Assembly: GCA_038277395.1 (NCBI GenBank)
Contig: CM076190.1
Coordinates: 254,731,989-254,795,988 of the forward strand
DNA length: 64,000 nt
DNA from: Dryocosmus kuriphilus
Taxonomy: Eukaryota > Arthropoda > Insecta > Hymenoptera > Cynipidae
Direction of reading: 5' to 3'
Under the pieces are notes generated by a model. That model did no database searches, was not told where the DNA came from, and worked only from the letters and a program-made list of their open reading frames with translations. Made by a program: the position numbers and the translations under genes. Of this stretch, positions 11,668 through 23,318 are shown piece after piece. Numbering within the stretch: position 1 is the first letter of the stretch; each line of letters opens with the position of its first letter.

Positions 11668-12549
11668 TTCTGTGATGCACTGTGGTTCAGTCTAATCACT
11701 GTCAGAGTTATTTGTTGCGTGGCGTTTGGTAAAGTCAAATGGGAAATTAATGCCCTACTCTATTTGTGTGCGTGTACTTATTTTAGATATGTCGGGTGTA
11801 ATTACCGCGTAACAAATTAGTGTAGTTTGGACTCTGTCCTTTAGTACAAAGAAATGCTTCGTATCGTTCTACTACAATACGAACGATTTCAATGTAGGTT
11901 TTTTGTTTTTATTGAGGAGAGGTAGGGCTTGCGAGCACGCGAAGTATGCCTCACCCAATACTTGAAATTCTACTCCACCCGATGTGAAACAAACTTTGGT
12001 TTTACATCGGTCGCCTTCCGCAGACCGCAAAGGAGATTGACACTTATCAAGTATTGTTTTACGATTTGTTTTTACGATTTGTACCTACTTACTCTATCAT
12101 GCACTTACAGTGAATTTTCGTCCTTTTGACAACCGACTGAAGATCCGTAGAGTTTCGCTCGTTGTCCGGATTCCTAATTCGGCTGGTGACGTGTCCCCAA
12201 GCTGCTACTGCTGATTTCCTTGGAGCGGGTGTGGCTAACTCGTCCTCTTGTTGCTTAGGCAGATGCCTCCTCCGTCTGATCACGGGCCTCGTACAGTTTT
12301 GTCTTCTTGAGCTTTCTTATTGCTATTCTACGTAGAATAGGTCCTACTTAATTCAGACGCTAATTTCAATAGCAATAATATGGCTCTAGTGATTTCGGGC
12401 TGACCGTAGTGCAGTCCGGAGTTCGTTTCTAGCTATTTCGCTGGATTTTCTTTTCTTTATCGTCTTCCAGGCCTCCGCTGCTTATATGAATAGAAAGATT
12501 TTAATTTTTCTCCGTGGAGAATACCTTCTTTCGAAGCACTACACGGATC
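11668..12549 (-). other. Errantivirus 5' leader
   Basis: Untranslated region between the primer-binding site and gag. The short ORFs here on both strands have no family signature. No other feature is seen. Confidence 0.7.
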
Positions 12550-12565
12550 CTGGCAGGATCGCCAA
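12550..12565 (-). other. Candidate primer-binding site
   Basis: Directly inside the 5' LTR the element's strand reads TGGCGATCCTGCC, starting with the TGG that pairs with a tRNA CCA end, after a two-base spacer. Which tRNA it matches was not determined. Confidence 0.6.
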
Positions 12566-12567
12566 AA

Positions 12568-12754
12568 TGTTACACTGAAAAATACACTGGGTACTTTTTA
12601 AAAAGGCGTGATATCTCTGAAGAGATATCACTGGTCTTTATTCACACATGCGTACAATAGCTAGACAAAATTAGAACTGCTGTTGTGGGCCTAATGCCCC
12701 CTATATATACGTGTTGCTTATCTAAATTGGCTGTAAGCCTGTGGCTATATTACA
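12568..12754 (-). repeat. 5' LTR (right), with promoter and polyA signals
   Basis: 187-bp copy matching the left LTR at 186 of 187 positions. On the minus strand TATATATA lies at 12702-12709, an AATAAA polyadenylation signal at 12637-12642, and the 11-bp-arm palindrome at 12608-12631. Confidence 0.95.
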
Positions 12755-12758
12755 TCGC
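12755..12758. repeat. Target-site duplication, right copy (TCGC)
   Basis: Matches 4749-4752 and closes the errantivirus insertion. Confidence 0.85.
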
Positions 12759-15590
12759 GTTCAATTTTTTTATTTTAAAAAATTACAAATTTCTACATGA
12801 AGTCACTGAAATTGACTAATTACTACAAAAACTAACGAACATTCCGAATTTCATTTACAAATAACAAAAATTACGAGTTTCTGTGAAAACATAACGAAAT
12901 TTCCGAATTTATATCATCCAAAAATAGCAAAAGTTACGAACTTCTGTAAACAAGATAACGAAAATAAAAATTTCTACAAAAAATAACCACAACTTGCCAT
13001 CTGTAGTTTTTCATTTTTTTAAATTACAAATTTCTACACAAAATTGTGGAAAAAATAAGAATTTCTACTAAAATAAGGAAAATTATTTATTTTTTATTTA
13101 TTTATTATTAAAAGGAACGAAAATCACCAATTTCTCTTTAAAAAACCACGAACGCAAACAATTTCCACAAAAAAGAGCGATATTTGACATTTGTAGTTTT
13201 TTCAGAAATATAAGTTAAAGATTGTAAAACCTTTTTTAATTTAAAATATGCGTTAATTTTTTTTTCGCAAAAAATTACACATTTCTATACAAAATAACGA
13301 GAATTTCAAATCTCTAAAAAAAACTTACGCAAATTACGAATTTGTTCAAAAATAACGATAAATATGAATTTCTAGAAAAAAATTGCAAAAATTACGAATT
13401 TCTATATCAGTAACAAAAATTACGTATTTATAAAAAAAAAAGACGAAAATTCCGAATTTATACAGAAAAAATTAAAATAACAAATTTCTATAAAAACAAT
13501 GAAATTTCCGAACTTCTATTATCTAAAAATAACAAAAATGATGAATTTACATTTAAAAAAATGTAGTCAGGAGTTTCTACATAGCATAACGAAAACGACA
13601 AGTTTCTACAAAAATTTAAAAAATGCTGAATTTTTAGAAAAATACTAAAAATTCCAAGTTCACTTTGTCCAAAAATTACAAAAATTACGAATTTATATAA
13701 AAAAAAAAGAAAACACAAGATTTTCTACAAAATTACAAAAATTACGCATTTATAATTAAATGAAAAAAAAAAACTTCAATTTTCTACAAAAGATAACGAA
13801 AATTGCGATGTTCCATTTAAAAAGCAACAAAAATTAGGGATTTCTTTAGAAAAACAATAAAAATGACGAATTTCTACAAAAAAAAAAAATTTCCTTTTGT
13901 GGTTTTCTCAGAATTTAAATTTGAAATTTCATTAATTTTCATAAATTAAGAATTTTGCATTCAGCTTTTTTTCTTGTTAAAAATTATAAACATCTACACA
14001 AAGTCGCTGAAAATTACGAAGTTCGAGGAAAAATAACGATCATTCCGAATTTCAGTCACAAATAACAACAATTGCGATCTTCTGTAAACAAAATAACGAA
14101 AATAACAAACCTCTACAAAAATAAACCAAAATATGCTATTTGTAGTTTTTAATTTTTTTAAATTACAAATTTCTGCATAAAATTGTAGAAAAAATACGAA
14201 TTTCTACAAAAATAACAAAAATTATGAATTTCTACAAGAAATAATAACAATTACGAATTTCAATTAAATAACGAAATTTCTGACTTCTATCAAAAGGAAT
14301 TTAAAATATGTATTAATTTCTTTTTTTTTTCTTAAAAATTAAACAATTCTACACAAAATAACGAATATTTCAAGTTTCTAAAAAGTTACGAAAATTGCGA
14401 ATTTCTACAAAAATAACGGAAATTGCGAATTTCTAAAAAAAAAAACAAATACGAGAATTACGAATTCTGCATCAATAACAAAAATTACGCATTTTTATTG
14501 AAAAATAACGAAAATTCCGAAATTATGTTAAAACCAAAAGGTACCAATTTCTTTTTTTAAAAGTAACGGAAATGACCAATTTCTACAGAAATAATGAAAA
14601 ACACGAATCTCTACAAAAAATAAAGAAATTTGCGAATTTCTATTATCTAAAAGTAACAAAAATTATGAATTTATATTTTTTTAAAAAGAAGCCACGAATT
14701 GCTACAAAAAACAACAAAAATGACAAATTCCTAAAAAAATCAACAAAAATGCCGAATTTATATAAAAATAACGAAAATTTCATACTTATTTTATCCATAA
14801 ATTACAAAAATTTAGGAATTTATATTAAGAAAAAAAGAAAACCCACGATTTTCTTCAAAAATAACAAAAATTACGGATTTGTATTTAAACCAAAATAAAA
14901 AACGACGATTTTCTACAAAAAATAAGGAAAATTGCGATTTTCTATTTGAAATATAACAAAAATTACGAATTTCTGTAGAAAAATAATGAAAATGACGAAT
15001 TTCTACAAAAAAAAACAAAAACCGACGTTCGTAGTTCTTTCAGAATTTAAGTTGGAAGATTGATTAATTTCTTCAAATAAAAAATTTTTCATTTAACTTT
15101 TTTTTTGTTAAAAAATTACAAACATCTACACAAAGTCGCTGAAAATTACGAATTTCTACAGAAACAACAAAAATGCCGAATGTCAGTTAAAGATAAAAGA
15201 AATTACGTGTTTCTATGAAAATATAACGAAATTTTCGAATTTATATCCTCTAGAAGTAACAAAAATTGCGAACTTCTGTAAAAACAATAAGGAAAATCTC
15301 AAACTTCTAAAAAAATAACCAAAGTTTGCGATTTGTCGTTTTTCATTGTTTTCAATTACAGATTTTTGCACAAAATTGTGGAAAAATACGAATTTCTACA
15401 AACATTACAAAAATTATGAGCTTCTACAGAAAATAACAAAAATTACAGATTTCTAAAGACAATAACGAAAGTTCTGAGTTTTTATTAAAATGAATGCAAA
15501 TTACGAATTTCTGTAAAAGACTAACGAAAATAACGAATTTGCACAAAAAAGAAGGAAAGTTGCCATTTGTTGTTTTTTTCAGAAATTTAG
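12759..15590. repeat. Minisatellite A, A-rich strand, continued
   Basis: Continues the array interrupted by the errantivirus: degenerate AAATTACGAATTTCTACAAA units with occasional islands (CATTTGTAGTTTTTCAGAAT) recurring every several hundred bases, which hints at a higher-order repeat. ORFs at 13488-13718, 14572-14898 and 14812-15018 are repeat-derived. Confidence 0.8.
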
Positions 15591-15596
15591 GGGAGA

Positions 15597-16360
15597 GTAT
15601 CCTTAATTGGACAGGTTCTTCAATAGAATAATACCTTGAAACTAACATTATATTTGAATTAGCCGAAGTGTAGTATTTTTTTATAAGTAAAATTATCAAA
15701 AATACATTGTACCATAATGTGTTTTACCACTTACTTGTCGTTAATAAATTAAAAATTTTTAATGTGTGTGTTCTGCATGGCAAAGTAACTTTTATCCTCT
15801 GGTAATTTTTCAGTATATACTCAGACAAAACTTGTTTGAATTGTTTTCCTTTTGTTCCCTTCATTCGCAGGACACTTGACTTTAAAAATGTCCAGAGAAG
15901 GTTTCTTCTTATTCCGAGGAAGAACATAATTAATATGTTTCTATTGGGAGTGTCACGTTTCCTGATCTGGGTAATTCGTAAAAGTTCAGCATTTTTGCTG
16001 AAGTAATTTTTTTTTATGTTGGTACCAATGAGTTTTTTGAACTTAAAAGGCAGAAACAAATGAACGTATATAAACATGTACAGTCAAAAGTACGTATGCC
16101 TTATGTGTGGTAAGCAGGTCCAAAAATGAAAACGGCATCAACTCACGTTTGTATGAAGCATGGTAATGCAAGTACACGTCAGAGTGGTCAGAGTTCATAC
16201 AAACGTATAGAGTTGACGCCAATTTTATTTTTGGACTTGCTCCCCAAAACATAAGGCATACATGCTTTTGAATGTACCATGCCTACTCAGTAATAATGGT
16301 AAATACGGCAGAGGTTCGAGCCGATGTGTTTTTGATAAAATAATAAATAAAATTGTCAGG
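15597..16360. other. Conserved 3' flank of gene 1 (duplicated segment)
   Basis: Homologous to about 47724-48155: shared ATTGGACAG/ATTGGATAG start, GTTTTACCACTTACTT, and TAATAATGGTAAATACGG. Neither copy keeps a convincing ORF across the match. Copy 1 also carries extra sequence (about 15740-15890) and a MITE. It continues after mariner A at 18587. Confidence 0.65.
16081..16274. mobile_element. Palindromic MITE (Tc1/mariner type), 194 bp
   Basis: Nearly the whole element is an inverted repeat. The left end CAGTCAAAAGTACGTATGCC pairs with the right end (reverse complement CATTCAAAAGCATGTATGCC), and both arms contain ATGCCTTATGT and GGTCCAAAAAT/AGTCCAAAAAT. It is flanked by TA (16079-16080, 16275-16276). 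The paralogous region near 48075 lacks it. It encodes no protein. Confidence 0.8.
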
Positions 16361-16779
16361 TCATCAGGTTAAATATTTCTCAAAAAAGTGAAGGTCATTC
16401 CTGAAGTAAATTTCAATGAGGAATTCACAGGTGACCTTCATTTTGACCTCGAAGTTGACCTTCATGGCTTTTTGAAGGTCAACTTTGTTTTTTAAATGGA
16501 AACCCACTTTTTTTACATCTGCAATCGATAGAGCAGAAAATTCTACGTTCAGGTTACCCAAGTCATAGGTCAATTGTAACTTTTAAGGTCAGTTAGAGGT
16601 TATTTGAAATTAACAAAGTTTTCCAAGAGGTCAGTGTAATTCCTGAAGTAAATTTCAACGAGAAATTTATTGGTGAGCTCTGTATTGATCTTGGTGATGA
16701 TCTTCAAGGTTTTTTCAAGGTTTTTTCCAAGCAGTTTATGTTTAGGTTTAGCGTTACACAGGAACAACGACGTGGACGT

Positions 16780-16879
16780 AGTAAATTCTGTTCCCTTTGG
16801 GGTACTTGATTAGCGTGAGCCCCTTGCCTCTCACGTTTCGGAGTGCTTGACTAGCGTGAGTCCCCTTGCCTCTCACGCT
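16780..16879. repeat. Short tandem duplication after the mariner A transposase
   Basis: Two copies of a 50-55-bp unit containing CTTGCCTCTCACG lie between the transposase stop and the left inverted repeat. Confidence 0.6.
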
Positions 16880-17964
16880 TCAGTGAAGATGTTCGAACTG
16901 AAAACCTTGAGCTTCTTGACCAAAAGCTATGCGATTGTAAAAATGAGTTACAGCATTACGAATCATATCCCTATCAATGAAAGCTGCCTGTTGCAGAATC
17001 CGATTCTGCAATTCGTCTGAGCTTTGGGGTTGCGTTGAGTATACTTTGCTCTTTAAATAACCCCAAAGAAAATAGTCGAGAGGCGTCAGATCAGGAGATC
17101 TAGCAGGCCACTCGATTTCACCCCTTCTTCCAATCCACCTTTGAGGGAAATGAGTATCCAAATATGCTCGAACCTCCCTACCGTAATGAGCCGCTGCTCC
17201 GTCCTGCTGGAACCAAATATTTTGAAAATTATCGCCTGTAATCTCCCTTATTCTTGGTACAATTTGGTTTCTGTGAAGCTCTTCATATACACGGGCATTG
17301 AGATTACCATCGATGAAGAAAGGCCCTATCAATGTATCATTCAAGATACCGGCCCAAACATTAATCTTTTGTGGATATTGTGTGTGACTCTCCAACATCC
17401 AATCAGGATTTGTCTCAGACCAATGTCTACAATTTTGCCTGTTAACTTCACCTTTTAAAGTGAAAGTAGCTTCATCTGAAAATACTGTATCGTACAAGGA
17501 AAGAGGATTTCTATCAATTCTGTCCATCATAATTTCACAAAATTCAACCCGACGATCAGGATCGTCTTCATTGAGCTCTTGTACCAGACCAACTTTGTAA
17601 GGATGGAAATGAATGCTTTTTAAAATATTTCGCACTGTCTCAGGAGCAACTTCACGCTCATCACTAGCTCGACGTAAACCAAGGTGTGGGTTTTCAACAA
17701 ATGCTTGTGCTATGTCCATCTGCATCTCCTAAGATCCTGCAGATTTTGACCGAACAGTTCTCTGAAGGTCCTTGATAGGTCCATGGTTCATAAAGTGCCT
17801 TACAGTTCTTCCCATTGTTGATTTTGAGACAGGATTTAACCCTTCTCCATTACGAAATGTGCGATTAAAAAGCAAACGAACTTGATCATAAGATCGAACT
17901 CGATCTCCCCAACCACGCATCATTAATACATAATCTCTCGTTCCGAAAGTTTAGCTTGCGCCAT
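16880..17964 (-). pseudogene. Mariner A transposase, one stop and one frame change
   Basis: DDE transposase for cut-and-paste transposition. An ATG at 17962-17964 opens MAQAKLSERE, then a single-base frame change near 17940 leads into MMRGWGDRVRSYDQ (helix-turn-helix region, 17923-17729), followed by a TAG at 17729-17731. The rest is open for 281 codons (17725-16880). Catalytic motifs are VFSDEATF, WFQQDGAAAHYG and RSPDLTPLDYFLWGYLKSKVY. Counting gives 41 residues between the second and third aspartates. All three acidic residues are present. Overall length (about 355 codons) is normal. Only two lesions separate it from an intact gene, so it is young or decaying slowly. Confidence 0.88.
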
Positions 17965-18586
17965 AATTATCTTTTAGCGAAAGATAGTAAATATGTACTC
18001 GTAATACGTAAATTTAATTTCGATTCGTAATATTCGTATGGAAAAAAAAAAACGGTATAGGACTTATGGTATCGCTTTAGGTATTGACTTAGGTATCGAA
18101 AAACGGTATAGGACTGTATAACACTTTGGGGAGGAACAGAACTCTCACCAGAACACCTGGAACTTTTAATGAAAAATTTCCTTTTGATTTTACAATATTC
18201 AAAGCGCTGTAACCATGATCAATACAGAGCTCACCAATGAATTTCTCGTTGAAATTTACTTGAGGAATTGCACTAACCTCTTGGAAAACTTTGTTAATTT
18301 CAAATAACCTCTAACTGACCTTGAACGTTACAATTGACCTATGACTTGGGTAAGTACCTGAACGTAGAATTTTCCGCTCTATCGACTGCAGATGTAAAAA
18401 AGGGGGTTTCTATTTAAAAAAACAAAGTTTACCTTCAAAAAGCCATTCAGGTCAATTTCAAGGTCAAAATGAAGGTCACCATTGAATTCTTGGTTGAAAT
18501 TTACTTCAGGAATGACCTTCACTTTCTTGAAAAATATTTTACCTGAGGAAATATCCAACCGTCCGGGACTTTTTAGACACCCGGTA

Positions 18587-19206
18587 TATTAATAGATAAA
18601 AATTACACGGAAATAGCCCTAAATTGTTATTTAGTGATATCGAGAGGAATATTTAGCAATTAGCACTGTAACTACTGTATAAAGCGATTATCCCGATCGT
18701 GGTCCAAAACCCTCATCTGGATAAGAGTGCACTGATTCTGAAAAAGATTAATTATTCAAGCAAATCTGACTTATTCTGTGTTACGATGCCTGCATTGATT
18801 AAACAAATTTTATCTTCAGTTTGGTACATAATATTCTTCTCCTTTGCTTAAAATGTTTAAGTATTATCAAAGTAATGACGATTTCCTTTCCTATCCAATT
18901 GAGCGCACTCTCCCCTATAGGTATATAATGCATAAAACATAAAGTAGATTAAATAAAAATTAGGCAAGAGTAATTTTAAAAACAATCATGTTTTTATTCA
19001 AGAACTTTAAATAATGTTCATATTAATGCAAGCACACGTGAAAAATACACACATATCATTTTTGATTTTAAATTCTAACATCAGAGATTACAAGAAACTT
19101 GATATTTATTGTTTTTAAGACGCAGTATATGAAATAGAATAAAGAAAAAATTACAGATGATGCGCTATAATGTTTAGATGTTACGCAGTATAATATTCAA
19201 ATTTGT
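18587..19206. other. 3' UTR/3' flank of gene 1
   Basis: Homologous to about 48155-48611. Contains a possible polyadenylation signal for the minus-strand gene (AATAAA at 18993-18998, about 210 bp past the stop); this motif is altered in copy 2. No other gene is seen. Confidence 0.55.
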
Positions 19207-19688
19207 TTATCTTCTTTGGGTACCTGATGCCTGTCCCCGAAACACAAAGCTCCTACACGGTGCCAGGGAATGAACACCCGTGTTTGCAGGCGTAGGAAGG
19301 TCGACAGCCTTAGCCAGAACTGGTATTGCTCCTAATTCCATACCTGGTCTTGTTATTAAACAATATAATCTTTCACCATCTCGAAATTCATCGTTGATAT
19401 TGACATCGCTGTTAGTGTTGCCATTCTGACGTTCGAGAGGTGCACTATAAAAGCCACGAAGTGTTGATATAGAAACATATCCGTATTGACCAAAGTCTGC
19501 TGGTATTTCACCATCTTGGAGAACTCCAACAAGATCAAGGTTATTTGAAACGTGTATTTGAACGTTGTTTCCTTCAATAACCTGAAAAGGGTCCCCACGT
19601 TGTATTCTAGTACGATCAGGACTCGTGTTTGAGAAGCGAGCATAGTCGCTGGTTCCTCCGTTGCGTGGTTGACCGCGGGACGTTGCAG
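19207..19688 (-). CDS. Gene 1, exon 2: mature part of a secreted protein
   Basis: 482-bp exon read on the minus strand. The acceptor TTTTTTCTTTATAG precedes it, the first two bases complete a split codon (phase 1), then 159 codons run to TAA at 19207-19209. The nearest matching first exon is 40956-41007, giving about 177 aa with a signal peptide. I recognise no family. The sequence is hydrophilic at its start (ATSRGQPRNGGTSDYARFSN), then looks beta-rich, with conserved LDLVGVL, FGQYGYVSI and RGFYSAPLER blocks and a basic C-terminus (TQRR). It has only two cysteines. The copy at 48612-49093 has the same length and about 63% identity. The intron start was chosen from the AG and from the paralogue. 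Confidence 0.75.
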
Positions 19689-19690
19689 CT

Positions 19691-20182
19691 ATAAAGAAAA
19701 AAGATAGATTTATGAAATTTTTATACGCTGGAAAAACAACTGTTGTGAAGTAGATAAGGAGGAAGCGTTCCAGTTACAGATTCCGTTACAGACAAAATTA
19801 CCGATATCTCACAATTTTGAATACTGCACACTAGGATGGTCCAAAAAAATAATTTAAACATTCTTTTTCTACTCCTTATGCTTCCTCCTCTCCACCACGA
19901 CACATGTTCCTAAACAAGTTTCATTTAAAAGTGCACGCTGAAGTTTGTACCCTAACAATGATGCTCTATGGATGCTTTGAAAGCATTTCTATTTGATGAA
20001 TCAATTGAAGTCTTGTTATTCTATCTACATTCATTACCTTTGCTTTTTCTATTCAAATTTATCTCGCAAGATGCCGAATCTTTCTTTTATTCTCTATATT
20101 TTATTCTCCGTATTTTGATAGGTTGCAATGGCTACGACATACCACTATCGGGAACTACTTAAATTTTCTATAAAAATTTTCA
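19691..20182. other. Unique intron sequence next to exon 2
   Basis: The first ~100 bp align with 49096-49188 at about 86% by eye. Copy 2 is then interrupted by the Transib relic. No gene is seen in the rest; the ORF at 19968-20162 has no signature. Confidence 0.55.
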
Positions 20183-21196
20183 TACAGGGTGGTAGAAATG
20201 TATGGAAACTCCTCAATAAATCATCATGAATGAATTCTTTTGAAAAATATTGAACACAGAAGTTTTAGGATTTTTCCCTGGCTATTCAATGGAGACCTCG
20301 ATTTGACCTTGACCGTGATCTTGAAGGTCGTATCAAGGTCAAGTTCAGTTTTTTAATTTGGAAGCACCTTTTTTTTATTGAAGATTTGGAAAGAGCAGGC
20401 AATTCTACGTCCATCTATGACCTTAACCGCGTCAATGACCATTTCCTTCACCATGACATTCAAGCTCATTCCAAGGTCACACTTGTTTTTCCAAATGGTT
20501 ACCTTCATTTTTTATTGCGGATTTGGAAAGGGCAGGAAATTTTACCTTCAAGTGTGACTTTATCCATTATCATGCTTTTGGTATTGAACCAAGCTTTCAA
20601 GATCATTTTAAAAAGACTTTTTCAAGAATTTTGAAAAATTTTCAGCCACTTTAGGGTACTTACTAATGATCCCAGTCAGATTTTCGACGATTCTTATTAG
20701 TCCCTGTTTTACGCCAAATTTGGCGTAAATTGGTTGATTCTTTGAAAATATTTTCCGCCATTCTGGTTCCGCCATCTTCAATTAATAATATTCCAAAAGT
20801 GATTTCATATTCGTAATCAGCGATCCCAAAAACCTCCACGTACCAAATTCGGCGTAAATTAGTCGATTTTTTGAAAATCTTGTCCGCCAACCGTGTAACG
20901 TACTCTAAAGTATGCCTTTTGAGGATAATTGAAAAACAGATACTTTTACTGCTTTGGCACCTCTAACAGTCTTTTTCAGGATGGATATTGGAGTTTATTC
21001 CTTTGGCGAGATTGCCGCTTTTCATTGCTCCTTCTTGGGATATTCTAAAAACAGTTACTTTTCGCTGCTTTAGAACCTTTAACAGTCCTTTTCAGGATAG
21101 TTAGTGGAGCTCTTATTTTGGAGGGCAAAATTGCTCTTTCTTAATAGTTCTTTCTGGGTGTCTTTAAAATCTGTTATTTTATTCCTTTCTTTCAGC

Positions 21197-22276
21197 ATGG
21201 ATTCTCTAACGGAACAGGAGAGTTTCTTTATTAATGATGAGAGGTTTGGGTGATAGATATAGGTCGTATGATGAAATAGTGCAGTTATTTAATGAAACGT
21301 TTCGAGAACGCTTAGCGGGCATTAGCAAATCCACTGTCTCTAAAACTGTTAGGGGACTTGAAGGAACTGGAACTAATAAGAACCCTTCAAAGCCTGGAAG
21401 GCCAAAAACTGAAACCTCACGAGAGCGGCAAATGGATGTGGCCCAGTCTTTTGTCGAAGAACCGGATTTAACTGTTACTTCTTAGGAAGGCCTCTCAACA
21501 GCTTCAAATTAATCGAGTATGAATTTTTAGGAATTTGAAGATCATTAAATTTCACCCTTACGAAATACATCTTCATCAAGAAATGAACGAAGATGATTTT
21601 GACTTGCGAGTTGAATTTTGTGGGAACTCGATGGAAAGAATTGTTCAGAATCATAATTTTCAGTCACTCATCTTTTTTGCAGAAGAATCAATATTTCAAC
21701 TTAACGGTGAAGTAAATCGCCACAATTGCAGATATTGAAGCAATGACATCATCATTGGCTACAAGGACATCACACGCAATACCCGCAAAAATTGAATGTT
21801 TGGGCAGGTATTTTCAGGGATCGAATAGTTGGAACTTTTTTCATTGACGGAAATTTAGGTGAACCAAGATATCTGGAATTACTGCAGGAGCAAATAGTCC
21901 CAGCGATTCGGGAATATCTGGTGATGACTTTAATGATGTTTGGTACTAGCGTGATGGTGCACCTCCTCATTTTCGGGTGATTGTGAGAAAACTACTTAGA
22001 CGTAGTATTTAGTAATCGTTGGATAGGTCGCAGAGGAAAAATTGAGTGGTCAGCTAAGTCCCCTGATCTGACTCCACTTGACTTTTTTCTTTAGGGCTAC
22101 ATATAGAATTAAGTATACGCTACTCAGCCACGGGATGTAGAAGACCTAAGACAGAAAATAGCAATGCTTGTGCTGATATTACACCTGATATGATAAGGAG
22201 TGCGATAGAAAATTTTTATGTCCGTCTAGGATTCTTCCAGGATTTTGGTGGAGAACATTTTGAACACAGGTTGTGA
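21197..22276 (+). pseudogene. Mariner B transposase, heavily broken
   Basis: Same family as the mariner A transposase. Recognisable pieces are MMRGLGDRYRSYDE (helix-turn-helix, 21234-21485), KIIKFHPYEIHLHQEMNEDD (21535-21738), MNVWAGIFRDRIVGTFFIDG (21792-21980) and SPDLTPLDFF near 22060. Several frame changes and stops separate them. The first catalytic aspartate is replaced (FFAEESIFQL where mariner A has FSDEATF). It cannot encode an active enzyme. Confidence 0.8.
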
Positions 22277-22720
22277 GCCTTGCCTTAACTGATCGGGATC
22301 GTCAGCCTTGTCTTAACTGAATGGACCATCTCTTTGCCTTAACTGACTGGGATTGTTAGCCTTACCTTAACTGGATGGACCATCTCCTAACCTTTACTGG
22401 CCGAAATCGTTAGCCTTGCCTTAACTGGCTGGGATCGTTAGTCATGCTTTAACTGGACGGGCCATTTCATTGCCTTAACTGACTGGGATCGTTAGCCTTG
22501 CCTTAACTCTAAGGACCATCTCATTACCTTAAATGACTGGGATGGTTAGCCTTGCCTTAACTGAACAGATCATCTCCTTGCCTGAACTGACTGGGATTAT
22601 TAGCCTTGCTTTAACTGGCCAGGCTATCTCCTTGCCTTAAGTGGCCAGGATCATTAGCTTTGCCTTAACAGGCTGGGATCGTTAGCCTTGCCTTAACTGA
22701 CTGGGATCGCTAGGAGGTAC
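22270..22720. repeat. Minisatellite inside mariner B
   Basis: About 16 degenerate units of roughly 28 bp, alternating GCCTTAACTGACTGGGATCG and CCTTAACTGGATGGACCATC versions, giving an approximately 55-bp higher-order unit. It starts at the transposase stop. A single remnant (CTGACTGGGATCGCTAGGAG) also occurs in mariner C near 36810. Confidence 0.8.
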
Positions 22721-23318
22721 ACTAAGGTGACTGTAATTTTTCAAAATTCTTGAAAAGATCTTTTTGAAATGATCTTGAAAGCCTGGTTCAACGCCAATAG
22801 CATTATTATGGAATAAGTTACACATGAAGGTAAAATTACCTGCTCTTCCCAAATCCGCAATAAAAAATGGGAATTACCACTTTAAAAAAACAGGTTTCAC
22901 CTCGGAATGACCTTAAAGGTCATTGTCAAGGACATGATCAAGGCCATACTTGAGCGTAAAATTTCCTGCACTTTCCAAATCCGCATTAAAAAATGGGGCT
23001 TCCCCTTTAAAAAATTGAAAGTGGTTCCCGTTTGAAAAAACAAGTTTGACCTTGGATTTACCTTGAAGTTCATGGTAAAGGTCATACTTAAGCGCAAAAT
23101 TACCTGCTCTTTCCAAATCCGCAATAAAAAATGGGGCTTCCCATTTAAAAAATTGAATTTGACCTTGATATGACCTTCAAGGTTATGATCAAAGTCTAAC
23201 CGAGGGCGCCATTGAATAGCCAGGAAAAAATTCTAAAACTTTTATATTTGATATTTTTCAAAGAAATTAACTCCTGATGAGTTATTCAGGAGTTTCCATA
23301 CTTTTGAGCCGCCCTGTA

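Larger units (their letters stand above)
4753..12754 (-). mobile_element. Errantivirus-type Ty3/gypsy LTR retrotransposon, 8.0 kb
   Basis: Full-length element read on the minus strand. It has two 187-bp LTRs starting TG and ending CA, a TCGC target duplication, leader, gag, pol (protease, reverse transcriptase, RNase H, integrase) and an env gene with a baculovirus-F-like fusion motif, which places it in the errantivirus group. The LTRs differ at only one position (4832 G versus 12647 A), so insertion is recent. Even so, pol carries two in-frame stops and two frame changes and env two frame changes. The copy cannot make full polyproteins as read, though some breaks sit in homopolymers and could be assembly errors. 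Confidence 0.95.
16350..18584 (-). mobile_element. Mariner A (Tc1/mariner superfamily, DD41D-type spacing)
   Basis: About 2.2-kb element with long terminal inverted repeats of about 350 bp (16350-16720 and 18190-18584, sharing AGTGAAGGTCATTCCTGAAG). The right end is CCGGGTGTCTAAAAAGTCC (reverse strand) next to TA 18585-18586. The matching outermost ~30 bp of the left end is missing or diverged. It encodes a near-complete transposase and sits in the 3' flank of gene 1. The paralogue at about 48150 is the empty site. Confidence 0.85.
20185..23316 (+). mobile_element. Mariner B (Tc1/mariner superfamily), 3.1 kb
   Basis: Ends CAGGGTGGTAGAAATGTATG and reverse-complement CAGGGCGGCTCAAAAGTATG, inverted repeats at least 220 bp long, flanked by TA (20183-20184 and 23317-23318). 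The inverted repeats are packed with TGACCTTGA-type motifs. The internal part holds a degraded transposase and a minisatellite. It is closely related to mariner C at 35290-38111. Confidence 0.88.

Noticed and set aside
12089..12283. 64-codon ORF in the errantivirus leader
   Set aside because: Upstream of gag in the 5' untranslated leader, with no similarity to any retroelement protein.
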